Below, piece after piece: positions 12,701 to 20,118 of a stretch of DNA of 64,000 nucleotides (positions within the stretch are counted from its first letter, which is position 1; the number at the start of each line of letters is the position of its first letter). The DNA is from Brevundimonas sp. MYb52 (lineage in GTDB: Bacteria > Pseudomonadota > Alphaproteobacteria > Caulobacterales > Caulobacteraceae): NCBI RefSeq assembly GCF_002979535.1, contig NZ_PCPB01000009.1:55115-119114 (forward strand), in the 5' to 3' direction. A program made the translations under genes and the position numbers. Below the pieces are notes generated by a model, which was not told where the DNA came from, did no database searches, and saw only the letters and a program-made list of their open reading frames with translations.

Positions 12701-13006
12701 TACACGCCGAACGAAACCTGGAGCGTCAACTGGACGGCGGACTGGCAAACGGCCCAGGACATCATTCAGCTGCGTGACTTCGTCAACAACGCGGATAGCC
12801 GTCCTGCCAACATGCTCGATACCGGCAACTTCGCGCGCCACGACTTCACCGTCCGGTGGAATGTGCGTGATGACCTGACGCTTCGCGCTGGTGTCGTGAA
12901 CGCCTTCGACGCCGAGCAGCCTGACTATCTCGGAACGACCCTCTACTCGAACTTCGACCCCTACGGTCGTCGCTTCTTCGTCGGCATGAACTTCCGTCCC
13001 TGGTAA
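9701..13006 (+). CDS. TonB-dependent outer-membrane receptor
   Basis: The 1101-residue protein has a signal peptide (about 1-27, ending APAFAQ), a TonB-box-like EEVVVTGSRI, a plug domain (about 45-180, with RTLTLVDGRR and VYGADAVSGVLNFVLRK) and a long beta-barrel ending in an aromatic residue (FVGMNFRPW). It should take up a ligand across the outer membrane using TonB energy. The ligand cannot be told. The ATG at 9701 is chosen for the signal peptide; the frame is open to 9563. Codon use looks looser than in ftsA or ftsZ. It splits ftsA from ftsZ and has its own terminator. Confidence 0.93.
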   Translation: MHLKRNYLFGTTILAGVLAVSAPAFAQTAEPASQDATVVEEVVVTGSRIRRDPVNSPTPLIQVEREALLSTGQSTVIDYLATIPALSQSMIPSDTTGSLGIGGLALPNLRALGSGRTLTLVDGRRHVGSNGGSLSVDIDTIPRLLIENIEIVTGGAASVYGADAVSGVLNFVLRKNFEGVEIDAHYGQINQNGETSKRISALVGHNFFDGRLNVYAHGEYEALDEVQSLDMDWLQDATGLYGLDADPTSKPYDGLVDVGIQRGVRTLQRPRWGQTTLANAQRGSALSNPNIPYGTCSSITASNCFNVDPAYTWVFDGQTARLANFGQRVGETGINRPNNIGGDGDNPATFGTITRVPESTSKRFQVGANFEVTSNIEAYVEAKYVDEDTYFSAQPVFYDFYINDSYAGLQPAYATNAFNLSLSDNAYLPENLRTAIRNNTFTRYGAPTADSPGAVLGTVAAPFARHTLFGNDRDQENNRQLQRYVVGLKGGWDKVGIVDNVNWDLSYTYGKVEVVNREVATDNQRFQMAADAVFDTAGVLGTPGAIVCRARLLQASGAETPDDFRGGDLRDSVEGKRALDSCTPMNVFGKGNQSAEALDYVSVDINVREVNEQEQGLASISGQLWDFWGAGPLGVALGAEYRREYTEAIGRDRDTGDRFLFLNTGPDFPGAEYTSNEYFAEVSVPLLRDSFLGEYAELSGSYRFADYSTVGTVDIYGVNLVYRPIRDITFKTSFNTSVRVPDLGENFQPLVQTFANGFVDPCATAAINSPTMDAETRTNRIANCTALAKEQGLTFDFAGATDTNVDDYNPFGRGNGTYASGVAGVGGGNPNLEPEESKSFTFSAVWQPRFVPNLSIILDYYEIEIDQVIASVSAQTQANNCVSGPTLNLEACSVIFRNNPDEPFAMGAPQGDPIGGFIQGSINYAQLSTRGLDFTARYRWDFEEMMGLNWGQLDYSIGGLWLIEQQSFFNAADPTDFDEDASLLSTGGSNPRVRFTSSLTYTPNETWSVNWTADWQTAQDIIQLRDFVNNADSRPANMLDTGNFARHDFTVRWNVRDDLTLRAGVVNAFDAEQPDYLGTTLYSNFDPYGRRFFVGMNFRPW

Positions 13007-13028
13007 GTTCGGTCCGATCCGAAAACGG

Positions 13029-13064
13029 AAAGGGCGGCTCGCAAGAGCCGCCCTTTTTGCTTTT
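13029..13064 (+). terminator. Intrinsic terminator of the TonB receptor gene
   Basis: The stem GGGCGGCTC/GAGCCGCCC with loop GCAA (13032-13053) is extended by AAA/TTT and followed by TTTTTGCTTTT. It lies 22 bp after the stop codon and should isolate ftsZ from receptor transcription. Confidence 0.92.
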
Positions 13065-13135
13065 CGACGCCGAGGTCCGAAAAAAAATGAAGTAAATCTG
13101 CAGCCAAGCTACGGATGCACGCTTTCAAATCTTCC

Positions 13136-13210
13136 GACTCATATTACCGGGGTAACACTCCGTTAACGCAAAAGGGGTTTTCCTTAACGCGCTCATAACC
13201 AATGCGATTC
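13136..13210. promoter_or_regulatory. ftsZ upstream region: GANTC sites and CtrA-like site
   Basis: Two CcrM-type methylation sites are seen: GACTC at 13136-13140 and GATTC at 13206-13210. Between them TTAA-CGCGCTC-ATAA (13184-13198) matches the CtrA consensus TTAA-N7-TTAA with one mismatch. In Caulobacter, ftsZ transcription is known to depend on CtrA and on GANTC methylation with GcrA. Here that control is inferred from the motifs only. Confidence 0.5.
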
Positions 13211-13229
13211 GGCGGGGATTTCGCATTGG
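13199..13229. repeat. Inverted repeat in the ftsZ leader
   Basis: CCAATGCGA (13199-13207) and TCGCATTGG (13221-13229) form a perfect 9-bp inverted repeat with a 13-bp centre. The left arm overlaps the GATTC methylation site. It ends 38 bp before the ftsZ ATG, so it could be an operator or an RNA hairpin in the leader. Confidence 0.55.
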
Positions 13230-13266
13230 GGTTAACGGGCAGGGTCGGAAAGTCGGAACAACAATC

Positions 13267-14838
13267 ATGTCTCTCTCGCTGGTGAAGCCGCAACACACGG
13301 AACTGAAGCCCCGGATCGTCGTCTTCGGCGTCGGCGGCGCGGGCGGAAACGCCGTGAACAACATGATCGACGCCGGCCTTGAAGGGGTCGAGTTCGTCGT
13401 CGCCAACACCGACGCCCAGCACCTCAGCTTCGCCAAGACCGACCGTCGCATCCAACTGGGCGAGACCATCACCCAGGGCCTCGGCGCCGGCGCCCACCCC
13501 GAAGTCGGCATGAACGCCGCCGAGGAAAGCGCCGACGAGATCCACGCGCACCTGGACGGCGCGCACATGGTCTTCATCACCTGCGGCATGGGCGGCGGCA
13601 CCGGCACCGGCGCGGCCCCCGTCATCGCCAAGTGCGCGCGTGACCGCGGCATCCTGACCGTCGGCGTCGTCACCAAGCCCTTCACCTTCGAAGGCCGTCA
13701 CCGTATGCGCCTGGCGGACTCCGGCGTCGCCGAGCTGCAGCGCTACGTCGACACCCTGATCGTCATTCCGAACCAGAACCTGTTCCGCGTCGCCAACGAG
13801 CGCACGACCTTCGCCGACGCCTTCGGCATGGCTGATCAGGTGCTGCACTCGGGCGTGCGTTCGATCACCGACCTGATGATCCTGCCGGGCCTGATCAACC
13901 TCGACTTCGCCGACGTCCGCGCCGTCATGTCCGAAATGGGCAAGGCGATGATGGGCACGGGCGAGGCTACGGGCGACGACCGCGCCCTGCTGGCCGCCCA
14001 GAACGCCATCGCCAACCCGCTGCTGGACGAAACCAGCCTCAAGGGCGCCAAGGCCGTGCTGGTGAACATCACCGGCGGTCTGGACATGACCCTGCTGGAA
14101 GTGGACGAGGCCGCCAACGCCATCGCCGCCGAAGTGGACGGCGACGCCAACATCATCTTCGGCGCCGCCTTCGACCCGGCCCTGGACGGCAAGATCCGCG
14201 TCTCGGTCGTCGCGACCGGCATGGATGAGGCCGTGATCCAGAAGATCGAGCCCCAGGGTTCGGCCTTCTCGGACCGCCGCCCGGCCACGGCCGCCGCCGC
14301 GCCGCGCCAGCCCGAAGTTCGCATCGACCCGGTGCGCGAACCGGCCCGCGCCCCTGAACCCGCTCCGGTCTATGAGGCCCCGGCCGCGCGCGCCGCGCCT
14401 GAGCCGCGCCCGGAACCCGTCATCCACGATGCGCCCCGTAACCTGGAGCCGATCGTCGATCCCTGGGTTGAGGAATACGAATCCGGCGCTGTCCGCGCTC
14501 AACCCGCCGCCGCTTCGGCTGAGCAAGGCGACCTCTACTTCGACCGCGGCCAGCAACCGCAAGCCCGCCCGGCCCCGCGCCGCGAAGAGGCCCCGGTCGC
14601 TGAAGAAGAATACTACGACGACCGCGATCACCGTCGCAGCGGTTGGAGCCTGTTCGGCAAGAAGCGCCAGCAGCCGCAACAGCAGCAGCCCTCCTATGCG
14701 CCGCAGCCGTCGTCGAACCGCACGACCCAGCAACTGCGCCAGACCCAGGCGACCCAGCCGACCCAGGACTTCCAGGCCGGTCACGCTGAAGACGACGACC
14801 TCGAAATCCCTTCCTTTCTTCGCCGCCTCGCGAACTGA
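13267..14838 (+). CDS. ftsZ: Cell division protein FtsZ
   Basis: FtsZ is the tubulin-like GTPase that forms the division ring. The 523-residue protein has [15 protein letters not shown] near residue 20, the tubulin signature [11 protein letters not shown], and a core ending near residue 325. A long Pro/Gln/Glu-rich linker (about 335-508) follows, as is usual in Alphaproteobacteria, and then the conserved C-terminal peptide [12 protein letters not shown] that binds FtsA and other partners. It has its own upstream region and terminator, so it is transcribed apart from ftsQA here. Confidence 0.98.
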   Translation: MSLSLVKPQHTELKPRIVVFGVGGAGGNAVNNMIDAGLEGVEFVVANTDAQHLSFAKTDRRIQLGETITQGLGAGAHPEVGMNAAEESADEIHAHLDGAHMVFITCGMGGGTGTGAAPVIAKCARDRGILTVGVVTKPFTFEGRHRMRLADSGVAELQRYVDTLIVIPNQNLFRVANERTTFADAFGMADQVLHSGVRSITDLMILPGLINLDFADVRAVMSEMGKAMMGTGEATGDDRALLAAQNAIANPLLDETSLKGAKAVLVNITGGLDMTLLEVDEAANAIAAEVDGDANIIFGAAFDPALDGKIRVSVVATGMDEAVIQKIEPQGSAFSDRRPATAAAAPRQPEVRIDPVREPARAPEPAPVYEAPAARAAPEPRPEPVIHDAPRNLEPIVDPWVEEYESGAVRAQPAAASAEQGDLYFDRGQQPQARPAPRREEAPVAEEEYYDDRDHRRSGWSLFGKKRQQPQQQQPSYAPQPSSNRTTQQLRQTQATQPTQDFQAGHAEDDDLEIPSFLRRLAN

Positions 14839-14857
14839 TCGGAAGAGACGCTGATTG

Positions 14858-14889
14858 AAACGCCCCGGAGCCTGGCTCCGGGGCGTTTT
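14858..14889 (+). terminator. Intrinsic terminator of ftsZ
   Basis: A GC-rich, nearly perfect hairpin (ACGCCCCGGAG with CTCCGGGGCGT) is followed by TTTT. It begins 19 bp after the ftsZ stop codon and separates ftsZ from lpxC. Confidence 0.88.
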
Positions 14890-15038
14890 GCCTTGTGTCG
14901 CCGCGCGTCCCGAGTGTCGCGAGACCGAAACATTTCGAAACCCATCTTTCATTTCCGGCTTGAGCGGGCGTGGTTAAACGACAGGCGAGGCGAACTCCGC
15001 ACGACTGCGCGGAGCCGCGCAACACAGAGAGTTTCAGC

Positions 15039-15938
15039 TTGCCGGTCCGTAACGACCATCACGAACAGACCATCGTCGCCCCGGCCATTACGGCTGGCGT
15101 TGGCGTCCATACCGGCCAGCGCGTCAAGCTGGTCGTGCGCCCGGCTGCGCCCGGCGCCGGCATCGTCTTCGTGCGCACTGACATCACCGACCGCGACAAC
15201 CGCATCCCCGTCTCGGGCGAAGCCGTCATCGACGCCCGCCTGAACACCATGATCGAGAACGCGGCGGGCGTGCGCCTGTCGACCATCGAGCACCTGATGG
15301 CCGCGCTGTGCGCGCTCGGCGTCTCCAACGCCGTGGTTGAGGTCGACGGCCCCGAACTGCCGATCCTGGACGGCTCGGCCCTGCAGTTCGTGCAACTGCT
15401 GGATCGCGCCGGCTTCCGCCGTCAGGAAGCCCCGGTCCGCTACATCGAGATCCTCAAGCCGATCCGGGTGGAGGAGGGCGACAAGTCCGCTGTCCTGCTG
15501 CCCTGTGACCGCTACGAGATGCGCTTCGAGATCGACTTCCCCACGCCGGTCATCGGCAATCAGGTGGTGGACTTCGTGGTCGACGAGGCGACCTTCCGCT
15601 CGGACATCATGGCCGCCCGCACCTTCGGCTTCGCCCATGAGGTCGAGGCCCTGCGTCAGGCCGGTCTGGCCCGCGGCGGTTCGCTGGAAAACGCCGTGGT
15701 CATCGACGGCGACGAGATCCTGAACCCCGGCGGCCTGCGCATGGAACGCGAGTTCGTGCGCCACAAGGCCCTGGACGCCATCGGCGACCTCTACGTCCTC
15801 GGCGCCCCCCTGCTGGGCCGCTACGAAGGCGTCAAGGCGGGCCACGCCCTGAACAACAAGCTGGTCCGCGCCCTGCTGGCCCAGCCCGACGCCTGGCGCG
15901 AAACCACTCGCGTCCCCGACATGGCGATGGCGGGCTGA
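15039..15938 (+). CDS. lpxC: UDP-3-O-acyl-N-acetylglucosamine deacetylase
   Basis: LpxC is the zinc enzyme that makes the first committed step of lipid A synthesis. The 299-residue protein shows QTIVAPAITAGVGVHTGQ at the N-terminus, the metal-site motif TIEHLMAAL, LDGSALQFV, and the later HKALDAIGDLYVLG and KAGHALNNKLV. The frame is open to a GTG at 14970, but family alignment favours a start near the TTG at 15039 (15042 begins the second codon, Pro), a rare start with only a weak ribosome site. It lies downstream of ftsZ beyond a terminator. Confidence 0.93.
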   Translation: MPVRNDHHEQTIVAPAITAGVGVHTGQRVKLVVRPAAPGAGIVFVRTDITDRDNRIPVSGEAVIDARLNTMIENAAGVRLSTIEHLMAALCALGVSNAVVEVDGPELPILDGSALQFVQLLDRAGFRRQEAPVRYIEILKPIRVEEGDKSAVLLPCDRYEMRFEIDFPTPVIGNQVVDFVVDEATFRSDIMAARTFGFAHEVEALRQAGLARGGSLENAVVIDGDEILNPGGLRMEREFVRHKALDAIGDLYVLGAPLLGRYEGVKAGHALNNKLVRALLAQPDAWRETTRVPDMAMAG

Positions 15939-15944
15939 GGCCCT

Positions 15945-16078
15945 CTTTCCTCCCCATTCCATGGGGAGGTGGCTCGGCGCGATAGCGGCGTGACGGAGGG
16001 GGCGTCTCGACGGCTGACGTTTGCTTCGCCCCCCCACCGCTTCGCGGTCCCCCTCCCCACAAGTGGGGAGGAAAGATC
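15945..16078. repeat. Long intergenic palindrome, copy 1 (imperfect)
   Basis: The left arm (TCTTTCCTCCCCATTCC, then ATGGGGAGGTGG) and the right arm (CCCTCCCC, then a variant loop and GGGGAGGAAAGA) form a long imperfect inverted repeat. An inner arm pair, GGAGGGGGCG with CGCCCCCCC, is also seen. It fills the whole gap between the convergent lpxC and pgeF genes, so it may also end both transcripts. It has the same architecture as the copies at 31602 and 52413. Confidence 0.8.
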
Positions 16079-16847
16079 AGGTCAGGCTGATCGCGCTCAC
16101 CAGCCGCCCGAAATCCGGTTCTCCCGCCAGAAACGCGCGTCGGTTCGAGTAGAAGCGCGTGGCGTCCGCGCGCGTGTCGTCGCCGGTCCAGGCGGCGTCG
16201 CCGACGCCAGCCTGCTCCAGCCGCCACAGGACAAAGCCGGGCAGGTCGAACAGGCGCTTGTCCTCGGCGGCGCCGGGGGAGAAGAAGCGTTCGCTGCCGG
16301 GGTCGTGGTGGGCGAAGCGTTCCTGATAGTCGGCGCCCACTTCGTACGACGCCTGCGCGATGCAGGGGCCGACCACGGCGACCATGCGTTCGGGCCGGGC
16401 GCCCAGGGCTTCCATGGCAGCGACCGTGGAATGAATGATCCCGCCCAGCGCGCCCTTCCAGCCCGCATGGGCCGCGCCGACCACGCCCGCCTCGGCGTCA
16501 GCGAACAGGACGGGCGCACAGTCGGCGGTCAGGATGGAGGCGATCGGGCCGCGCACAGCCGTGACCACGGCGTCGCCCTCGGGTCGCTCGCCGGCCCAGC
16601 CGGTTTCGGCCACGCGGGCCACGGCGGAGTGGATCTGATAGCAGCCGCACAGGTCATCCAGCCCGCCGCCCATCCATTCGGCCACGCGGCGACGGTTCTC
16701 GGCCACATTCGCCGGATCGTCCTTGGACCCCACGCCCGCGTTCAGCCCGGCGTAGATGCCCTCCGACACCCCGCCCTCGCGGGTGAAGAAGCCGTGGCGC
16801 ACCCCGGCCTTGTCGAGCAGGGGGTGGTTGATGGGGTTCAGGCTCAT
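16077..16847 (-). CDS. pgeF: PgeF/YfiH-family purine nucleoside phosphorylase-like protein
   Basis: This is a 256-residue protein of the former laccase-domain (YfiH, DUF152) family. Members are zinc-dependent and act in peptidoglycan editing or purine nucleoside cleavage. Signatures are HGFFTREGGVSEG, QIHSA, ILTADCAPVLFAD with its metal Cys, and AAHAGWKG with its metal His. The start at 16847 overlaps the stop of the upstream HhH gene (ATGA), which shows coupling. The ORF extends much further upstream in frame, but that part is a shadow of other genes. Confidence 0.9.
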   Translation of the reverse strand: MSLNPINHPLLDKAGVRHGFFTREGGVSEGIYAGLNAGVGSKDDPANVAENRRRVAEWMGGGLDDLCGCYQIHSAVARVAETGWAGERPEGDAVVTAVRGPIASILTADCAPVLFADAEAGVVGAAHAGWKGALGGIIHSTVAAMEALGARPERMVAVVGPCIAQASYEVGADYQERFAHHDPGSERFFSPGAAEDKRLFDLPGFVLWRLEQAGVGDAAWTGDDTRADATRFYSNRRAFLAGEPDFGRLVSAISLT

Positions 16848-17089
16848 GCGGCCTCCAGCGAGTTGCGAGCGGCGGCGACGGCGGCTTCGATGGCCTTGCG
16901 CGCCTGGGGGCTGTTCTTCCAGCAGGTGGCGCCCAGGCTGGCGGCGGCCCCAGCGCAGACGACGGCGGGATCGGCCTGGGCCAGCCGCTCGAAGGCGCCC
17001 AGGCCCTGTTCCTCCAGCCGTTCGATCACCTTGGGCCCGACGCCCTTGGCGGCCAGAAGCACGTCCCGTTCTCGATCCGAAAAACGCAT
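16844..17089 (-). CDS. Small helix-hairpin-helix protein
   Basis: This 81-residue protein has the segment AAKGVGPKVIERLEEQGL, a helix-hairpin-helix motif of the kind used for sequence-independent DNA binding, and an Ala-rich C-terminal helix. The ATG at 17089 has GGGAG 7 bases upstream; a GTG two codons earlier is the alternative. It is translationally coupled to pgeF and lies 33 bp after the methyltransferase gene. The family is not known to me by name, and a DNA role is only an inference. Confidence 0.7.
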   Translation of the reverse strand: MRFSDRERDVLLAAKGVGPKVIERLEEQGLGAFERLAQADPAVVCAGAAASLGATCWKNSPQARKAIEAAVAAARNSLEAA

Positions 17090-17122
17090 CGTCACACTCC
17101 CTGCGGAAACGGCCCGCAGTCC

Positions 17123-18196
17123 TCAGAAACCCGGCAGGACCAGAGAGCGGGGCGAGAAGATCGCCGCCGCCTTGAACAGCTCGCCCATCTGGTCCGGCGC
17201 CGTCAGGCGGTCCAACTGACGCTGGATGACCGGGGCGGCGTCGGGGCGGGCCTGCATCAACCTCTGGGCGCGGGCTTCGATCCCCAGAGCCTTGAGGAAG
17301 GCGCCCTGGCCGACGCAGCCGGTCACGTCGGCGCCGCTGCGCACCGCAGCCTCCAGCACCAGCGGATAGTCGGCCCATTGGGTCAGGTCGGCCTCGCCCG
17401 GCGTCGTCAGGGGATCGACCTTCTGGTGCCGCCTCAACCCTTGCAGGGTGTCGCCGGCGCCCGGCTTGGCGCGGCCATAGTCGATCAGCAGGGCGGCGCC
17501 CGAGGCCGCCTTGACTAGGGTCGCCAGATCGCCGGCGAAGGCCGCCTGCTGCTCCGAAATCTCGACCACCTGGCCCGGTTCGACATCGTATTCCGGGCGC
17601 TCGAACCCGCCCGAGATGGCGACCAGGCCGAAGGTCAGCTCATTGTCGTCGGTGACGCCGACCCGGCGCTCGGCCCAGCCGCCTTCGGTCTTCATGAACT
17701 GACGTGCGGGCATGCAGTCCAACACCTCATTGCCGATCAGGATGACGGGGGCGTCGGTCTCGATCTGATGCAGGGCGCTGAGCCAGCGGGGGTGGACGTC
17801 GGCGTCGGCCAGCCGCCGCGCCTGTTCGGCGCGCAGCGGCGCGCTGGGCTCGATCAGGATCAGGTCCACGGCCTCCAGGAAGCCGGGGACCAGCCGCGCG
17901 GCGCGCAGGGCGTCCGAGATCAGCGTCCCGTCGCCCGGCCCGACCTCAACCAGCCGCACGCGCTCGGGCGCGCCCAGCCGGCTCCAGACCTCGATGGCCC
18001 ACAGGCCGATCAGTTCGCCGAACATCTGGCTGACCAGGGGGGCGGTGATGAAGTCGCCGCCTTCCCCCAGCGCGGGCCGCGTCGAATAATAGCCGCCCTT
18101 GGGGTCGTGCAGGCAGCGGGTGACATAGTCCGCCACCGTCATCGGTCCGGTCAGCACAATCTCGCGGACCAGCCGGTCTTTGAGCGTCTCCGCCAT
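17123..18196 (-). CDS. MidA/NDUFAF7-like class I SAM-dependent methyltransferase
   Basis: The 357-residue protein belongs to the DUF185 (MidA) family. It shows MTVADYVTRCLHDPKGGYY near the N-terminus, GDFITAPLVSQMFGELIG, the SAM-binding VEVGPGDGTL (about residues 84-93) and NEVLDCMPARQF. Mitochondrial relatives methylate an arginine of the NDUFS2 subunit of complex I. The bacterial substrate is not established. It follows lgt by 6 bp on the same strand, so lgt, this gene, the HhH gene and pgeF form one operon. Confidence 0.9.
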   Translation of the reverse strand: MAETLKDRLVREIVLTGPMTVADYVTRCLHDPKGGYYSTRPALGEGGDFITAPLVSQMFGELIGLWAIEVWSRLGAPERVRLVEVGPGDGTLISDALRAARLVPGFLEAVDLILIEPSAPLRAEQARRLADADVHPRWLSALHQIETDAPVILIGNEVLDCMPARQFMKTEGGWAERRVGVTDDNELTFGLVAISGGFERPEYDVEPGQVVEISEQQAAFAGDLATLVKAASGAALLIDYGRAKPGAGDTLQGLRRHQKVDPLTTPGEADLTQWADYPLVLEAAVRSGADVTGCVGQGAFLKALGIEARAQRLMQARPDAAPVIQRQLDRLTAPDQMGELFKAAAIFSPRSLVLPGF

Positions 18197-18202
18197 GACT
18201 TC

Positions 18203-19075
18203 TTACGCCTCTGCGACGACCGGCTTCTTCAGCGCCCGCCAGATCAGCCAGGCGCCGACCAGCATCATCGGGATCGACAGGATCATGCCCATGGTCAGGC
18301 CCAGCGGCAGGTGCTCGAAACCGGCGTCGGGCTGGCGCACGTTCTCCAACGCGGCGCGGCAGACGCCATAGCCCAGCAGGAACAGGCCGGTGACGAAGCC
18401 CGGACGCTTCAGCATCTTCCACTTCCAGATCGCCAGCGACAGGATGATCAGCAGCAGCAGACCCTCAAGGCCCGCCTCATAGAGCTGGCTGGGGTGGCGC
18501 GGCTCGTTGCCGGCGGGGCAGAAGCCGTACATCTGTTCGATGCGGGCGTTGCAGAAGCGGATGGCCCAGGGAACCGTCGTCTCGCGGCCCCACAACTCGC
18601 CGTTGATGAAGTTGGCGATGCGGCCGAACAACAGGCCGATCGGCGCCACAGGGGCGATCAGGTCGCCGAGGCTCAGCGGATTGACCTTCTGGCGGTTGGC
18701 GTAGAGCGCGATGGCGATGACCACACCCAGGAAGCCGCCGTGGAAGCTCATGCCGCCCGTCCACAGTTGCAGCAACTCCAGCCGCTCGCCCCAACTGTCG
18801 CCAGTGAACAATTGAGCGAACATGGCCGGCTTGTAGAAGAGGGCGTAGCCGAAGCGGCCGCCTAGGATGACGCCGAGCGTGATCCACAGCACCAGATCGT
18901 CCAGTTGCGGTCCCGTCACCGGCGGCTTGCCCGGCGCCCACAGCCGTTCCGTCTTGGCCAGACGCGAGGCGTACCACCAGCCCAGCACGATCCCGGCGAC
19001 ATAGGCCAGGGCGTACCAGCGGATGGGCAGGGGGCCGAGATGGATCAGGACAGGGTCGAATTCGGGGAAGGGCAC
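18203..19075 (-). CDS. lgt: Prolipoprotein diacylglyceryl transferase
   Basis: Lgt moves the diacylglyceryl group of phosphatidylglycerol onto the lipobox cysteine of lipoprotein precursors, in the inner membrane. The 290-residue protein has about seven membrane helices and the family signatures RWYALAYVAGI, GGMSFHGGFLG and the Lgt signature GRIANFINGELWGR. It is the first gene of the minus-strand operon ending with pgeF. Many lipoproteins in this window would be substrates. Confidence 0.97.
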   Translation of the reverse strand: MPFPEFDPVLIHLGPLPIRWYALAYVAGIVLGWWYASRLAKTERLWAPGKPPVTGPQLDDLVLWITLGVILGGRFGYALFYKPAMFAQLFTGDSWGERLELLQLWTGGMSFHGGFLGVVIAIALYANRQKVNPLSLGDLIAPVAPIGLLFGRIANFINGELWGRETTVPWAIRFCNARIEQMYGFCPAGNEPRHPSQLYEAGLEGLLLLIILSLAIWKWKMLKRPGFVTGLFLLGYGVCRAALENVRQPDAGFEHLPLGLTMGMILSIPMMLVGAWLIWRALKKPVVAEA

Positions 19076-19209
19076 AGGGCCTCCGTCAGCGCCGTTTGGA
19101 ACCCGAAATCATCTAGCAAGCGAGACTGCATTCGTCGCGCGCTTTTCCCGCGAAGCAGTTTATAGCCGGTTCGGACGGAAAGGTTTCGTTCACCCAATTT
19201 ACGACGCCA

Positions 19210-19217
19210 TTAACCAT
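19210..19217. promoter_or_regulatory. CtrA half-site-like motif upstream of ubiK
   Basis: TTAACCAT, the well-known 8-base CtrA half-site form, lies 33 bp before the ubiK ATG in the lgt-ubiK divergent gap. A single 8-mer is weak evidence. Confidence 0.35.
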
Positions 19218-19249
19218 ATACTGGTGTGGCCGAGACGCGAGATTTGATC

Positions 19250-19537
19250 ATGCAGACGCGCAATCCCCTTCTGGACGAGTTCGCCAAGCTGACCACGGGC
19301 GCCATGGGTCTGGCCCAGGCTGCAGGCGACGAAGCCAAGGCCGCCTGGCGCGCCCAGACCGACCGCTTCGTCGCCGAGATGGATCTGGTCCGCCGCGACG
19401 AGTTCGACGTTCTGAAGGACGAGATCGCCGCCCTGCGCGCCGAGATTGCTGAGCTTAAGGCTCAGAAATCGCCCGCGAAAAAGGCGTCTTCCGGAACGTC
19501 CACAGGCACGACGCCTGATGCGAATTCGGCCGGTTGA
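19250..19537 (+). CDS. ubiK: UbiK/BMFP-type ubiquinone accessory factor
   Basis: This is a 95-residue helical protein of the BMFP (YqiC, UbiK) family, which helps the ubiquinone biosynthesis complex and can interact with membranes. It has MQTRNPLLDEFAKLTTGAMG at the start, a long coiled coil with RRDEFDVLKDEIAALRAEI (about 50-75) and a low-complexity Ser/Thr tail. The frame is open to 19226, but the internal ATG at 19250 matches the family start. It is divergent from lgt. Confidence 0.85.
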   Translation: MQTRNPLLDEFAKLTTGAMGLAQAAGDEAKAAWRAQTDRFVAEMDLVRRDEFDVLKDEIAALRAEIAELKAQKSPAKKASSGTSTGTTPDANSAG

Positions 19538-19613
19538 GCCGAATCTCCGAACACGTTTACCGTTCGTTTGCAGGTCGTGAGTCGCGGCCCCCGAGTAAGA
19601 ATGTGAATCCCTG

Positions 19614-20117
19614 ATGGATGCAGCCCGACCCGAAGAGGTCGACGTTCCCTACGACCCTCTGGATGTCGTGGAGCATGTCCTCAATGCGGAGAACCTGCCG
19701 TTCGACCGCACGGACGACGGCGACCTGGCCTTCGCGCTTGCGGGCGACTGGAAGGACTATGAGCTGTGGTTCGCCTGGCGGCCCGAAGGCGACTGCCTTC
19801 AGCTGTGCTGCGCCCTGGATCTGCGGGTCATGAAGACGCGCCGGGCCGCCGCCTATGAACTGGTCGCCATGATCAACCAGCGTACCTGGCTGGGCCATTT
19901 CGAGGTCTGGCCGGACGAGGGCGAGATCGTCTTCCGCCACTCTCTGGCTCTGCCGCACAGCGAGCGCCCGACCCTGGCCCAGGCCGCGTCCATGATCGAC
20001 GCCGCCATCGAGGCCGCCGACCGCTACTACCCTGCCTTCGACTTCATGGTGCGCGGCTCCAAGAAGGCGCAGGAAGCCATCGACGCCTGCCTGTTCGAAA
20101 CCGTGGGCACCGCCTGA
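19614..20117 (+). CDS. YbjN domain-containing protein
   Basis: This 167-residue soluble protein is of the YbjN type, with an N-terminal VVEHVLNAENLPFDR and a central LVAMINQRTWLGHFEVW. The family is related in fold to type III secretion chaperones and has a poorly defined role in stress and motility. It precedes proC by 1 bp between stop and start codons, so the two are almost certainly cotranscribed. No catalytic residues are expected. Confidence 0.85.
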   Translation: MDAARPEEVDVPYDPLDVVEHVLNAENLPFDRTDDGDLAFALAGDWKDYELWFAWRPEGDCLQLCCALDLRVMKTRRAAAYELVAMINQRTWLGHFEVWPDEGEIVFRHSLALPHSERPTLAQAASMIDAAIEAADRYYPAFDFMVRGSKKAQEAIDACLFETVGTA

Positions 20118-20118
20118 C

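Noticed and set aside
15945..16078. Miniature transposon (MITE) reading of the palindromes
   Set aside because: No target-site duplication was found at the ends that I checked by eye, and the arms differ between copies, so a transposon origin is not supported.
16077..17378. 433-codon minus frame covering pgeF and beyond
   Set aside because: Only the last 256 codons (from 16847) encode PgeF. The rest is a shadow of the methyltransferase and HhH genes.
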